Positions 44,797-54,094 of a stretch of 64,000 nucleotides of DNA are shown piece by piece. The notes below the pieces were generated by a model, which did not search any database, was not told the origin of the DNA, and saw only the letters and a list, made by a program, of their open reading frames with translations. The DNA is taken from positions 372,001-436,000 of the forward strand of contig NZ_NEVU01000001.1 of NCBI RefSeq assembly GCF_002261355.1, read 5' to 3'. This DNA is from Bordetella genomosp. 12 (lineage in GTDB: Bacteria > Pseudomonadota > Gammaproteobacteria > Burkholderiales > Burkholderiaceae_B). How positions within the stretch are numbered: position 1 is the stretch's first letter; each line of letters begins with the position of its first letter. The position numbers and the translations under genes are program-made.

Positions 44797-45516
44797 ATGT
44801 TAGTTCCCAATTCTCTCAGCAATATTGCACGTCTGTTCGTGATCCTCTGTGGGCTGGCTTCGCCATGGGCGGCCGTGGCGCAGCAGGCCCGCGTGGAGCC
44901 GGGCACCATGGCGGCCCGGGTGGCCGCCTGTACGGCCTGTCATGGCGCACAGGGCCGCGCCGGGCCCGATGGCTACTATCCGCGCCTGGCCGGCAAGCCG
45001 GAAAGTTATCTGTATCAGCAACTGCTGCATTTCCGTGACGGGCAGCGGCAGTATCCGCCCATGATGCATTTGCTCACGGGTCTGCCGGATGATTATCTGC
45101 GCGAGATCGCCGCCTATTTTTCGCATCAGCAGGTGCCCTATCCCCCGCCGGCCGCGGGCGGGGACGCGCAACACGCGCAGGGCCGCGCGCTGGTGTTCGA
45201 CGGCGACCCGGCGCGCGGGCTGCCGGCCTGTGCCAGCTGTCACGGACAGACCCTGGGCGGCATGTTGCCGGCGATCCCGGGTTTGCTGGGATTGCCGCGC
45301 GACTACCTCGTGGCGCAGATCGGCAGTTGGCAAAACGGCCTGCGGCATGCCGCCGCGCCCGACTGTATGGCCGCCGTGGCTCACAAACTCACGCCCCAGG
45401 AGGTGGGAGCGCTCTCATACTGGCTGGCCGCGCAGCCAGTGCCGCCAGACTACCGCCCCGAGGCGGACCAGCCCTTGCCCGTGCGCTGCGGCAGTCAGCA
45501 GGAAGGCGCCCGATGA
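44797..45516 (+). CDS. Diheme cytochrome c (c4-like), periplasmic
   Basis: A 239-residue secreted cytochrome with a signal peptide ending near AVA/QQA. Two heme-c sites are visible: CTACH (Cys45-Cys48-His49) and CASCH near residue 147. Each domain has a downstream Met candidate in MMHLLTGLP and DCMAAVAHKLTP. Domain layout resembles cytochrome c4. It likely shuttles electrons to a terminal oxidase or dehydrogenase. The stop overlaps the start of the triheme cytochrome gene (ATGA), so both are one unit. Confidence 0.92.
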   Translation: MLVPNSLSNIARLFVILCGLASPWAAVAQQARVEPGTMAARVAACTACHGAQGRAGPDGYYPRLAGKPESYLYQQLLHFRDGQRQYPPMMHLLTGLPDDYLREIAAYFSHQQVPYPPPAAGGDAQHAQGRALVFDGDPARGLPACASCHGQTLGGMLPAIPGLLGLPRDYLVAQIGSWQNGLRHAAAPDCMAAVAHKLTPQEVGALSYWLAAQPVPPDYRPEADQPLPVRCGSQQEGAR

Positions 45517-46787
45517 AAAAATGGACGATGTACGGCGGTCTGGTGCTGGTCTTGCTGCTGGTGGCCGCCGGCGGCCTGGCCTATTGGCTGGGGATGCGGG
45601 AGGAGGCCGTGCCCGCGCCCGCGCGCGCCGATGCCAGCGCCCTGATCGAGCGCGGCCGCTATCTGGCCCAGGTGGGCAATTGCGCGGGCTGTCATACGGC
45701 GCGCGGCGGGCAACCCTACGCCGGCGGCACGCCTATCCCGACGCCGTTTGGCGCGCTCTACGGGCCCAATATCACGCCGGATGCGCAAACCGGCATCGGC
45801 AGTTGGAGCGCAGAGGATTTCTGGCGGGCGCTGCATGAGGGCAAGGGCCCCGGCGGCAAGCTGCTGTATCCGGCCTTTCCGTATACCGAGTACACCCGCA
45901 TGCCGCGCGAAGACGTCGATGCGCTGTATGCCTATCTGCGCACCGTGGCGCCGGTCCGTCAGGCCAGCCGTCCGCCCGCGCTGACGTGGCCTTACGACCA
46001 GCGCGCGTTGCTGGCGGGTTGGCGGGCGCTGAACTTTCGCGCCGGTGTGTATCAACCGGATCCGACCCAGTCGGTCCAGTGGAACCGGGGGCGGTATCTG
46101 GTGCAGGGGCCAGGCCATTGCGCGGCCTGTCACGCACCGCGTGATGCCTTGGGCGCGACGCAGGATGGCGCACGGCTGCCGGGGGGCGTAATTCCGGTGC
46201 TGCACTGGTATGCGCCGCCGCTCAACAGCGATGCGTTGCGCGGGCTGGGGACCTGGAGCGCCGCGGATATCGCCGCGCTGCTGCGTCACGGGATGGCAAC
46301 GCCTTCGGTCGCCACCGGCCCCATGGCCGAGGTCGTGCTGGGCAGCACCCAGCATCTGACCGAAGCCGATGCCCAGGCCATCGGCCTGTATCTGAAATCC
46401 CTGCCGCCCGCGGTGGCCCTGCCTGACAGCAAGCGCGCGCCCACGGCCAGCGTTATGAGTCTGGGAGAACGGCTGTATAGCCAGCATTGCGCGTCCTGCC
46501 ATCAGGCCAATGGCCGCGGCAGCGGGCAGGACTGGCCGCCGCTGGCGATGAACTCGTCGGTGACGGCGATCTCGGCGCTCAATGTCATCCATATGGTGCT
46601 CGACGGCGGTTTTGCGCCGGCCACGGCAGCCAACCCCCGGCCGCATGGCATGCCGCCGTTCGGCCCCTTCATGGATGACAACGACATCGCCGCGGTGGTG
46701 ACCTATATCCGCAGCAGTTGGGGCAACAACGCGGGCGCGGTGACCCCTTTGGAGGTCAAGCGCGCCCGTCAGGATGCCCGCCCCTGA
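45513..46787 (+). CDS. Triheme cytochrome c, alcohol/gluconate-dehydrogenase subunit type
   Basis: A 424-residue membrane-anchored protein. An N-terminal helix (residues about 6-27) is followed by three heme-binding sites: CAGCH (about 58-62), CAACH (about 205-209) and CASCH (about 328-332). The repeat pattern GRYLAQVGNCAGCHTARGG, PFGALYGPNITPD and GRYLVQGPGHCAACHAPR matches the cytochrome subunit of membrane alcohol or gluconate dehydrogenases. No catalytic flavin or PQQ subunit is next to it. It is coupled to the c4-like cytochrome, so the two may form an electron-transfer pair of unknown donor. Confidence 0.92.
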   Translation: MKKWTMYGGLVLVLLLVAAGGLAYWLGMREEAVPAPARADASALIERGRYLAQVGNCAGCHTARGGQPYAGGTPIPTPFGALYGPNITPDAQTGIGSWSAEDFWRALHEGKGPGGKLLYPAFPYTEYTRMPREDVDALYAYLRTVAPVRQASRPPALTWPYDQRALLAGWRALNFRAGVYQPDPTQSVQWNRGRYLVQGPGHCAACHAPRDALGATQDGARLPGGVIPVLHWYAPPLNSDALRGLGTWSAADIAALLRHGMATPSVATGPMAEVVLGSTQHLTEADAQAIGLYLKSLPPAVALPDSKRAPTASVMSLGERLYSQHCASCHQANGRGSGQDWPPLAMNSSVTAISALNVIHMVLDGGFAPATAANPRPHGMPPFGPFMDDNDIAAVVTYIRSSWGNNAGAVTPLEVKRARQDARP

Positions 46788-46804
46788 AACGGGGCGGCGG
46801 GGTG

Positions 46805-47731
46805 TTATTTGCTGCTTTGCAGGATCGCCATCGCCTGGCGCTCCATGAATTCGCCCAGGGTGTCGATGCCGCGCAGCTTGAGGATGGTGTTGCGGACGGC
46901 GGCCTCGACCAGCACGGCCAGGTTGCGGCCGGCCGCCACTTGCAGCATCACTTTGCGCACGGGCAGGCCCAGCATGTCTTGCGTGATGTCCTGCAGCGGC
47001 AGGCGTTCGAACTTGTCCTGCGCGGTGGCGCGCACGAGATGGACGATGAGCTTCAGGCGCATCTTGCGGCGCACCGAGGTCTCGCCGAAGATGGTGCGGA
47101 TGTCCAGCAGGCCCAGGCCGCGCACCTCGAGCAGATTCTGCAGCAGTTGCGGACAGTGCCCTTCGATCATATTGGGCGCGGTGCGCGAGAACTCCACCGC
47201 GTCGTCGGCGACCAGCCCGTGGCCGCGGGAGATCAGTTCGAGCGCCAGTTCGCTTTTGCCCAGGCCCGACTCCCCGGTGATCAGCACGCCCAGACCGAGC
47301 ACGTCGAGAAAGACGCCGTGCACGGTGGTGGTGGGGGCCAGTTTTTTGCCCAGATAAATGCGCAGCAGGTCGATCAGTTGCGCGGCCGCCACGGGGGTGG
47401 AGAGCAACGGCACCTGATGCTGATCGCATTGGTCGATGAGATCCTGTGGCGCGGACAGCCCGTCGGCCAGCAGAATGGCCGGCACGCCACCGATGAGCAG
47501 CTCATCCATGTGGTGCATGCGGCGGCGCAGGTCGAAGCGCGTGTAGTACGCGAGCTCTTCCTGGCCAAAGACCTGGATGCGCGAAGGATGGATCAGATTC
47601 AGGTGGCCGACCAGGTCGGCCGCGGCCATGCCGTCATCGGGGATGGCCCGATCGGCCGCGCCATGCCCGGCTATCCAGTTGAAGGGGATTTTGTCGGCGT
47701 TGTCGTCGACCAGTTCCTGGACGGTGAGCAT
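46805..47731 (-). CDS. hprK: HPr kinase/phosphorylase
   Basis: A 308-residue enzyme that phosphorylates or dephosphorylates the PTS carrier HPr. The Walker A GESGLGKS (153-160) is in the C-terminal kinase domain, with the catalytic His138 in [12 protein letters not shown] and the signature [15 protein letters not shown] after it. In betaproteobacteria it takes part in a regulatory PTS rather than sugar uptake. It lies 12 bp after ptsN. The ptsN-hprK pair is standard; rapZ, often next, is displaced by the cytochrome pair. Confidence 0.96.
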   Translation of the reverse strand: MLTVQELVDDNADKIPFNWIAGHGAADRAIPDDGMAAADLVGHLNLIHPSRIQVFGQEELAYYTRFDLRRRMHHMDELLIGGVPAILLADGLSAPQDLIDQCDQHQVPLLSTPVAAAQLIDLLRIYLGKKLAPTTTVHGVFLDVLGLGVLITGESGLGKSELALELISRGHGLVADDAVEFSRTAPNMIEGHCPQLLQNLLEVRGLGLLDIRTIFGETSVRRKMRLKLIVHLVRATAQDKFERLPLQDITQDMLGLPVRKVMLQVAAGRNLAVLVEAAVRNTILKLRGIDTLGEFMERQAMAILQSSK

Positions 47732-47743
47732 GGCAGTCCTGCC

Positions 47744-48199
47744 TCAGAGTTGCCCGGTGGTCAGCATGCGATGCACGAGGGACGGATCGGTTTCCGTGGC
47801 CAGCGCCTCGCGCAAGGCTTTGTTGGACATCAACTGCGCCAGCTCGGCGAGGATGTCCAGATGCTGTTGCGTGGCGGTTTCCGGGACCAGCAGACAGAGC
47901 AGCATGGAGACGGGTTGGCCATCGGGAGCATCAAAGGGGATGGGCTGGGCCAGTCGGACGAAGGCTGCGACGGCTTGCTCCAGGCCTTTGACCCGGCCAT
48001 GCGGCACCGCGACGCCTTGCCCCAATGCCGTCGAGCCCAGCCGTTCGCGCGCGAACAGGCTGTCGAACACGACGGATCGAGCCAAACCATTGTGATTCTC
48101 GAATAGCAGACCGGCCTGTTCGAATGCCCGCTTCTTGCTGGTGGCAAGCATATCGAGCACGACGTTGCCGGCGGGCAGAATGCGCGACAAGTGATTCAT
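47744..48199 (-). CDS. ptsN: PTS IIA-like nitrogen-regulatory protein PtsN
   Basis: A 151-residue EIIA-Ntr-type protein. The phosphorylated His is in GVAVPHGRVKGL (residue about 67), with PVSMLLCLLVPETATQQHLDILAELAQLM after it. It accepts phosphate through a regulatory PTS and controls potassium, phosphate or other pathways. ATG 48199 is preferred by family length; an ATG three codons earlier (48208) overlaps a TATAAT at 48211-48206, which could be a promoter making the mRNA start at or near 48199. It is followed by hprK. Confidence 0.93.
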   Translation of the reverse strand: MNHLSRILPAGNVVLDMLATSKKRAFEQAGLLFENHNGLARSVVFDSLFARERLGSTALGQGVAVPHGRVKGLEQAVAAFVRLAQPIPFDAPDGQPVSMLLCLLVPETATQQHLDILAELAQLMSNKALREALATETDPSLVHRMLTTGQL

Positions 48200-48208
48200 G
48201 CGAACCAT

Positions 48209-48435
48209 TATAGAGTTTTATGACGCAGTGCAAAAAAAGGGAATTCGCACCGGGCAGGCAAGCATAGTCCGTGTAGGCGGTCGTGGGAAGCCTGGCGCGG
48301 AGAAGTGAGTATCGGGGGACGGGGTGGTGATGCCGATGTCCCGTCAAGCGGATCTTGAGGGACACCGGATCCGATGCGACCTGTATCAGGTCTTGCCTGG
48401 ATCAAGCAAGGGTTGAGTGCGTGTGAAGCGCGGGA
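48209..48435. other. Intergenic region between hpf and ptsN
   Basis: A 227-bp gap, long for this cluster. On the minus strand it carries TTGCAC, a 15-bp spacer and TATAAT (48211-48206) right before ptsN, a possible separate promoter. The 11-mer AGTTTTATGAC (plus strand, near 48214) recurs upstream of hpf near 48949. A 65-codon minus-strand frame here has no ribosome-binding site or recognisable product. Confidence 0.45.
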
Positions 48436-48774
48436 CTAGGGTTGCGACGCATTCATGGCGGCGCTTTGTCGCTTCACGGACTCGCTGGCGTGGCTCTGGA
48501 CCTTATCCTTGTGCTTGATGACCTGGCGATCCAGCTTGTCGACAAGCATGTCGATCGCCGCATAGAGGTTTTCATCCACGGCTTCGCAATGAATATCCTT
48601 GCCGCTCAGATGCATCGTGATTTCGGCTTTATGCCGCAGGGGCTCCACTGAGAGCATGACCTGGGTGTCGATGACGTGATCGAAGTGCCGCAACACTCGC
48701 GCCAGTTTGTTCATGACGTATTCCCGGATGGCCGGGGTGACATCGAGGCGACGACCGCTAATGCTCAGGTTCAT
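48436..48774 (-). CDS. hpf: Ribosome hibernation promoting factor (short HPF)
   Basis: A 112-residue ribosome-binding protein. ATG 48774 has AAGGAG nine bases upstream and starts [20 protein letters not shown]; an in-frame ATG at 48846 would add 24 non-family residues. Family core: [31 protein letters not shown] and [25 protein letters not shown]. It silences ribosomes by promoting 100S dimers in stationary phase. In many proteobacteria hpf follows rpoN; here none precedes it. Confidence 0.94.
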   Translation of the reverse strand: MNLSISGRRLDVTPAIREYVMNKLARVLRHFDHVIDTQVMLSVEPLRHKAEITMHLSGKDIHCEAVDENLYAAIDMLVDKLDRQVIKHKDKVQSHASESVKRQSAAMNASQP

Positions 48775-48999
48775 AGTGCGCTCTCCTTCCAGAAAAAGAG
48801 ATGAGATAGACAATTGCGCGATAGCGCGTTGTGTAACGTTAGGCATCCTCCTTCTTGAAAAAGCGTCGTGAAAAACGCGAGCTCTTGATGATTAGTGTAT
48901 AGACTCTGCGGCCGATTTCAAGTCGCCCTAGCGTACAAAACCGTATAGTTTTATGACCGCAGGACTAGGGATATTCCCGGGGGTGAAAGCGGGGAACTT

Positions 49000-49971
49000 T
49001 TACCGTCGCCACAACCGCAGCATCTGGCCCAGCAGGGCGGGCGCCTGCTCTTTGTGAAAGACCACGCCCAGCGGCGCCAGCGGGCTGTCGAGCCGCACAC
49101 TCAGCTGACACAGGGTGCTGCCCAGGGGCATGCCGGGCAGCACGCTTTGCGGCATCAACGCCACGGCATCGGGCTTGCGTAAAAAGCTCGAAAAGACCGC
49201 CAGCGATACCGTCGAGATCGGCACGCGCAAGGCATCGGGCAGGATGGCGAGCACCTCGCGCTCGAAGATGTCGCGCACCGCCAGTTGCGCCGTGGGGAAA
49301 ACCCAGCGCGAATCCTTAAATGCCGCCAGCCCGAGGTCGGGGCGGCCGGCCAGCGGGTGCTCCTCGCTGGCGATCACCACCGGCTTGTCCTCCAGCAGCG
49401 CCTTGAAGACGAAAGAGGCCGGCAGCAGCGCGGGTTTGCGGCAGAACACGGCATCGACACTGCCTTTGAACAATTGCGGCAGCAGCCGCGCGCTGGTGTC
49501 TTCGTGCACATCGATATGCAATTGCGCGTGCCGCTCGTAGAGCTGGGCCAGCAGCGGCGAGAGCACCGACAGCGAGGCGGCCGGGGTGGTGCCGATGCGC
49601 AGCGCGGCCTGCGCGCCGCGCCGGATCGCCGCGAGCGATTCAGCCGATTCTTCGAGCGCGGCCAGAATGCCGCGCGCGGTGTCGATCAGCGTATGGCCGG
49701 CCAGCGTGGGGCGCAGGCCCCGGGCGTGCCGGTCAAACAGGTTGATGCCCAGGATGCGCTCCATCTCCGCAAGGGATTGCGTGGCCGCCGACTGGCTCAT
49801 ATGCAGGAGCGCGGCGGCCTGCACCACCGAGCCGCTTTGCTGCAACGCCACCAGGAGTTGCAACTGGCGCAGGCGAGCGTGCTTGAGCAAGCGCGCAAAC
49901 AGCACGCTGCCTTCGGCCTGGGAGGGAGGGTCGGGCAGATCGTCGGCCGGGCTGTGAAGGGAGGTCGTCAT
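49000..49971 (-). CDS. LysR-family transcriptional regulator
   Basis: A 323-residue LysR-type regulator. The winged helix-turn-helix is at about residues 28-85 (LKHARLRQLQLLVALQQSGS, AALLHMSQSAATQSLAEMERILGINLFDRHARGL). The effector domain starts near residue 110 (LRIGTTPAASLSVLSPLLAQL). It is divergent from the Bug-type binding protein (148-bp gap) and likely regulates that gene and the amidohydrolase, as LysR genes commonly do. The inducer is unknown. A 25-residue N-terminal extension precedes the usual start. Confidence 0.9.
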   Translation of the reverse strand: MTTSLHSPADDLPDPPSQAEGSVLFARLLKHARLRQLQLLVALQQSGSVVQAAALLHMSQSAATQSLAEMERILGINLFDRHARGLRPTLAGHTLIDTARGILAALEESAESLAAIRRGAQAALRIGTTPAASLSVLSPLLAQLYERHAQLHIDVHEDTSARLLPQLFKGSVDAVFCRKPALLPASFVFKALLEDKPVVIASEEHPLAGRPDLGLAAFKDSRWVFPTAQLAVRDIFEREVLAILPDALRVPISTVSLAVFSSFLRKPDAVALMPQSVLPGMPLGSTLCQLSVRLDSPLAPLGVVFHKEQAPALLGQMLRLWRR

Positions 49972-50119
49972 GAGGGAGGCTCAAGCTATCGGTTTTGCTT
50001 ATACCTTTGCAAGATTACCGCGATGTCGGCGGGCTGGGTTTTTTCTACAGTTGTCACGGATTTCTGCGTGGTGGTTGTCCACCTGCGGATCCATGAAAAC
50101 TCTATGACTCAAGGGCCCC

Positions 50120-51133
50120 ATGTCTTCCTCCTCGTTATTGCATACCCGCCGTCGTTCGCTATCGGTGCTCGCCTGCGCGGCCATCACGCTCCTGGCCGCC
50201 GCTGGCCCGGGCACTGCCCAGGCCGACGAGGCCTATCCCAATAAACCCATCCGGCTCGTGGTGCCGTTTGCGCCTGGTGGCTCGACCGACATCGTGGCGC
50301 GCGTGGTCGCCGAAGGGATGCGCGGCCCCTTGGGGCAATCCGTGATCGTCGAGAACAAGGCCGGCGCAGGCGGCTTGCTGGGTACGGAGAGCGTCGCTCA
50401 GGCTGCCGCCGACGGTTACACCATCGGCATGTCCACGGTCAGCACGGCCACCGTCAACCCCGGGTTGTTCACGCGTGCCGCCAAACTGGAAGGCAAGTTG
50501 CAGCCGGTGGCCAAGCTGGTGAGCATGCCCTCGGTGTACATGGCCAATCCGAAAATGGGCGTCAGTGACTTCCAGGCCTTTCTGGCCAAGACCCGCGCGC
50601 ACCCGGGCGAATACAGCGCCGCGGTACCGGGGCTGGGCTCGCTGGGGCATTTGATGCTGGCGGCGCTGAACGAGGCCTTGAACATCAACCTCGAAATCGT
50701 TCCTTACCGTGGCTCGGGCCCGGCGCTCAATGATGTGCTCGGCGGCACCGTGCAGGTGATGGCGGATCAGTTGCCCTCGGCGATGCCCCACATCAAGGGC
50801 GGCAAACTGGTGCCTTTCGTGCTGGCTGCGCCAGCGCGCTCGGCCGAGCTGCCCTCGGTGCCGACGTTCGCCGAGCTGGGTTACCCCGAGCTCAATGAAC
50901 TGGGCATGAGCTGGTTTGGCCTGGTCGTGCCTGCCGGTACGCCGCAGCCCATCGTGCAGCGTCTGCAAGAGGCCGCCCTGGCGTCCGTGCGCTCGCCGGC
51001 CGTGCAGGAGCGCCTGAGCTCGCTCGGCGCGGTCGCCGTCGACATGGATCAGGCGCAGTTTCCCGCGCAGATCGCCGCCGAGCTCAGCCGCAATAAGGCG
51101 TTGCTCAACAAATTGAACGTCAAACCCGAGTGA
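50120..51133 (+). CDS. Bug/TTT-family periplasmic solute-binding protein
   Basis: A 337-residue secreted binding protein of the tripartite tricarboxylate transporter Bug family, expanded in Bordetella. A signal peptide (about 1-36) is followed by YPNKPIRLVVPFAPGGSTDIVARVV, the family hallmark, and NKAGAGGLLGTESVAQAAADGYT. The ligand is probably a carboxylate or amide. No membrane components (TctA/TctB) lie beside it. It precedes an M20 amidohydrolase by 8 bp, so the pair may import and hydrolyse an acyl-amino acid. Confidence 0.92.
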   Translation: MSSSSLLHTRRRSLSVLACAAITLLAAAGPGTAQADEAYPNKPIRLVVPFAPGGSTDIVARVVAEGMRGPLGQSVIVENKAGAGGLLGTESVAQAAADGYTIGMSTVSTATVNPGLFTRAAKLEGKLQPVAKLVSMPSVYMANPKMGVSDFQAFLAKTRAHPGEYSAAVPGLGSLGHLMLAALNEALNINLEIVPYRGSGPALNDVLGGTVQVMADQLPSAMPHIKGGKLVPFVLAAPARSAELPSVPTFAELGYPELNELGMSWFGLVVPAGTPQPIVQRLQEAALASVRSPAVQERLSSLGAVAVDMDQAQFPAQIAAELSRNKALLNKLNVKPE

Positions 51134-51141
51134 GGCCGACG

Positions 51142-52596
51142 ATGACCCAGGCAGTTCACGCCCTCGCCCAGCTCGCGGACTTCTTTGCGCGCGAGACGCC
51201 GCGCATGACCGCGCTGGCCGACCAGATCTGGTCCTTGGCCGAACTGCGCTATGCCGAGACGGTGTCGGCCGACCTGCATGTGCAGGCCTTGCAGGCCGCG
51301 GGATTTCGCATCACCCGCAACGTGGCCGGTATCGGTACGGCGTTCATGGCGGAATGGGGCGATGAGGGGCCGGTGCTGGCCTTCCTCGGCGAGTATGACG
51401 CGCTGTCGGGTTTGAACCAGCAAAGCGGCGCGCTGGTCTGCACCCCTTCGATCGACAGCCCCGGCCTCGCCGGCCATGGCTGCGGCCACCATTTGCTTGG
51501 CACCTCGGCGCATTTCGCGGCCCTGGCCGTGCAAGCGCATCTGCGCCGCTGTGGCGGCCGTGCGCGGATCCGCTACTACGGCTGCCCGGCCGAAGAAGGC
51601 GGCTCGGGCAAGACGTTCATGGCGCGTGCCGGCGTGTTCGACGACGTGGATACCGCACTGACCTGGCATCCCGGCAGTTTCACGGGCTTGTTCAGCCAGG
51701 CGACGCTGGCCAACATACAGGCGCGCTTCATTTTTCGTGGCCGGGCCGCTCACGCCGGGCACTCGCCGCATCTGGGACGCAGCGCGCTCGACGCGGTTGA
51801 GCTGATGAATGTCGGGGTGAACTATCTGCGCGAGCACATGCCTGCCGATGCCCGCGTGCACTACGCCATCACCGACTCGGGAGGCCTGTCGCCCAATGTC
51901 GTGCAGGCGCGCGCCGAGGTGCTCTATCTGATCCGTGCGCGCAACAACAGCGACGCGGCCGACCTCTACCGCCGGGTCAAGAATATCGCCCGGGGCGCCG
52001 AACTGATGACCGAGTGCCAGTTGGAGATCGTGTTCGAGAAAGCCTGCTCCAACCTGATGCAGAACCGGACGTTGAATGAGGTGATGTACGCCCAGATGCA
52101 GGCGCTGGGCCAGTTGGGTGTGGATGCCGAACAGCAAAGGCAGGCCGGGGATTTTCAGGCCACGCTGGATGCCAGCGATCTGGAGCAGGCCAGCCGTCCG
52201 CTGGCCAGTGTGTTGCGCGGCAAAGTACCGGCCATCTTCGATGGCCTCGTGCCTTACGATCCGCAGGCCGACGAGACGGTGTTCGGGTCGACCGACGTGG
52301 CCGATGTCAGCTGGGTCACGCCCACGGTCCAGGCCTGGGTGGCGTGCTTTGCCTTCGGCACGCCTTTGCATTCATGGCAGATGGTGTCCCAGGGCCAGAT
52401 GGGTTTGGCGCACACCGGGATGGTCCATGCGAGCAAGATTCTGGCCGCCACGGCGATTGCCCTGCTGGATGACCCGGCCTTGATGACACAGGCGCGCCAG
52501 GAGTTGATCGAGCGGCGCGGCGGCCAGCCCTATCGCTGCCCGATTCCGGCCGAGGTGCCGGTGCCGGGCCAGGCCGCGCAGATGGCCGCGGCCTGA
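51142..52596 (+). CDS. M20-family amidohydrolase (AbgB-like)
   Basis: A 484-residue metallopeptidase-fold amidohydrolase. Metal-binding residues are visible in HGCGHHLLGTSAHF, GCPAEEGGSGK (bridging Glu pair) and the ending histidine region WQMVSQGQMGLAHTGM. It resembles AbgB/aminobenzoyl-glutamate-type and N-acyl-amino-acid amidohydrolases of the M20D group. Substrate is unassigned. GTG 51130 is an alternate start upstream. It follows the Bug-type protein and ends at a strong terminator before lptB. Confidence 0.9.
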   Translation: MTQAVHALAQLADFFARETPRMTALADQIWSLAELRYAETVSADLHVQALQAAGFRITRNVAGIGTAFMAEWGDEGPVLAFLGEYDALSGLNQQSGALVCTPSIDSPGLAGHGCGHHLLGTSAHFAALAVQAHLRRCGGRARIRYYGCPAEEGGSGKTFMARAGVFDDVDTALTWHPGSFTGLFSQATLANIQARFIFRGRAAHAGHSPHLGRSALDAVELMNVGVNYLREHMPADARVHYAITDSGGLSPNVVQARAEVLYLIRARNNSDAADLYRRVKNIARGAELMTECQLEIVFEKACSNLMQNRTLNEVMYAQMQALGQLGVDAEQQRQAGDFQATLDASDLEQASRPLASVLRGKVPAIFDGLVPYDPQADETVFGSTDVADVSWVTPTVQAWVACFAFGTPLHSWQMVSQGQMGLAHTGMVHASKILAATAIALLDDPALMTQARQELIERRGGQPYRCPIPAEVPVPGQAAQMAAA

Positions 52597-52619
52597 GCCT
52601 TCAGGCTGGGAGTAGGTTG

Positions 52620-52656
52620 CCCCAGGGCCGTCCATCAGGACGGCCCTGGGGTTTTT
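52620..52656 (+). terminator. Strong Rho-independent terminator of the amidohydrolase unit
   Basis: CCCCAGGGCCGTCC (52620-52633) and its exact 14-bp complement (52638-52651) enclose loop ATCA and are followed by TTTTT (52652-52656). The last T is the first base of the convergent lptB stop codon on the plus strand. Confidence 0.93.
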
Positions 52657-53441
52657 CACATGCGGAAGTGTTCGCCCAGATAGACGCGGCGCACCGCCGG
52701 GTCGCCCACGATCTCGTCGGGGTGGCCGTCGGTGAGCACTTTGCCTTCGCTGATGATGTAGGCGCGATCGCAGATGCCCAGGGTCTCGCGCACGTTATGG
52801 TCGGTGATCAACACGCCGATGCCACGGCTTTTCAGAAAGCGCACGATGCGCTGGATTTCGATCACCGCGATCGGATCCACACCGGCGAAGGGCTCGTCCA
52901 GCAGGATGAAGCGCGGATTGGTGGCCAGTGCGCGGGCGATTTCGACACGGCGGCGTTCACCGCCAGACAGCGAGATGGCCGTATTGCTGCGGATATGCCC
53001 GATCTGCAATTCTTCGAGCAGGGATTCGAGGTTTTCGTTGATTTTGGCGGCCGACAGCGTTTTGCCCTGCGCGTCGACCTGCAGCTCCAGCACGGCGCGG
53101 ATGTTCTGTTCGACCGTCAGGCGGCGAAACACAGAGGCGTCCTGAGGCAGATAGGACAGGCCCATGCGGGCGCGCTTGTGGATGGGCATGGACGTGATTT
53201 CATGGCCATCGATCTCGATGCGCCCGGCATCGGCCGGCACCAGGCCCACGATCATGTAGAAACTGGTGGTCTTGCCCGCGCCATTGGGTCCCAGCAGGCC
53301 TACGACTTCGCCGCTTTCGACGGAGAGGGACACGTCTTGTACGACGGTGCGGCCGTTATAGGTCTTGCGCAGCCCGGTGGCGCGCAGATTGCCCTGTTGC
53401 AGAGCGGACAGCGTGCTGGTGGAAGGAATGGAGGGGGTCAT
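52656..53441 (-). CDS. lptB: LPS-export ABC ATPase LptB
   Basis: A 261-residue ATPase of the Lpt complex, which drives LPS extraction by LptFG. Walker A is GPNGAGKT (51-58), Q-loop [16 protein letters not shown], signature [15 protein letters not shown], Walker [14 protein letters not shown] and switch His in [11 protein letters not shown] 53441 follows a 44-bp gap after lptA. The order kdsD-kdsC-lptC-lptA-lptB is the standard Kdo/LPS-transport operon. In E. coli rpoN and hpf come next; here the strand changes instead. Confidence 0.97.
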   Translation of the reverse strand: MTPSIPSTSTLSALQQGNLRATGLRKTYNGRTVVQDVSLSVESGEVVGLLGPNGAGKTTSFYMIVGLVPADAGRIEIDGHEITSMPIHKRARMGLSYLPQDASVFRRLTVEQNIRAVLELQVDAQGKTLSAAKINENLESLLEELQIGHIRSNTAISLSGGERRRVEIARALATNPRFILLDEPFAGVDPIAVIEIQRIVRFLKSRGIGVLITDHNVRETLGICDRAYIISEGKVLTDGHPDEIVGDPAVRRVYLGEHFRM

Positions 53442-53485
53442 GGATCGAGAGCAGAGTCCTGTGTGCAGCGAGGGCCGAGGCGGCC

Positions 53486-54094
53486 TTACTTCTTCGCGGG
53501 GGCCGGCGCTTTCTTGCTGGCGCGGCACTCGGCGATGGCCGCGTCAGCCTTGGCGCGCGGCGGCGAGAACGAGCGCACGCGGCCGCCGGGCGCCGAGGAG
53601 TTCGGCCCGCCCTCGGCCTGGTAGGTACCGGTCTTTTCGTTATAGCGCACGCGGTCGCCGCGTATCGTGTCAAACGGTTTGCCGCAGATAAAGCGCGTGA
53701 CCACGGCCTGGCCGATCAGGTCGAACTGGCTCTTGGTGCCGTCGTACTCGGCGCGCAGGCCTTCGCCTTCGATCACTTCGAAGTTTTCCGGGCGCTCCTG
53801 GCGGATGCGCACGAGTTTGCCCTTGTTGGCGGTGGCCGTGCCGTACTGATTGCCTTGCGCGTCTTCGTGGACTTCGAGCTTGTCGGAGTTCAGCGTCATC
53901 AGGCCGCGGGTCAGGGCGACGTTGCCGGTGAACACGCTCTGGCGCTTGATGTCGTCATAGTGCAGCGAGTCGGAGAGAATCAGCGTGCTGGGGTCTTCGG
54001 GCTGGGCGGCCTGCTGGGCCAGCGCGGGGGCGCACAGGGCAGCGGCCAGCAGCAGCGAGCCGATCAAGCGATGCGCAAAGAAAGTGTCGGTCAT
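53486..54094 (-). CDS. lptA: LPS-transport periplasmic bridge protein LptA
   Basis: A 202-residue periplasmic protein with a signal peptide cut near ALA/QQ. The jellyroll repeat pattern [33 protein letters not shown] and [15 protein letters not shown] identifies LptA, which forms head-to-tail filaments carrying LPS. A C-terminal extension (residues about 165-202, Lys/Ala/Pro-rich) exceeds E. coli LptA (185). Its ATG overlaps the lptC stop by four bases. Confidence 0.94.
   Translation of the reverse strand: MTDTFFAHRLIGSLLLAAALCAPALAQQAAQPEDPSTLILSDSLHYDDIKRQSVFTGNVALTRGLMTLNSDKLEVHEDAQGNQYGTATANKGKLVRIRQERPENFEVIEGEGLRAEYDGTKSQFDLIGQAVVTRFICGKPFDTIRGDRVRYNEKTGTYQAEGGPNSSAPGGRVRSFSPPRAKADAAIAECRASKKAPAPAKK

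Noticed and set aside
45495-47429. 644-codon minus-strand frame overlapping the triheme cytochrome and hprK
   Set aside because: It crosses two well-supported genes and has low-complexity Arg/Gly/Ala composition.
48208-48405. 65-codon minus-strand frame in the hpf-ptsN gap
   Set aside because: No ribosome-binding site, Pro/Arg-rich composition and no recognisable product.
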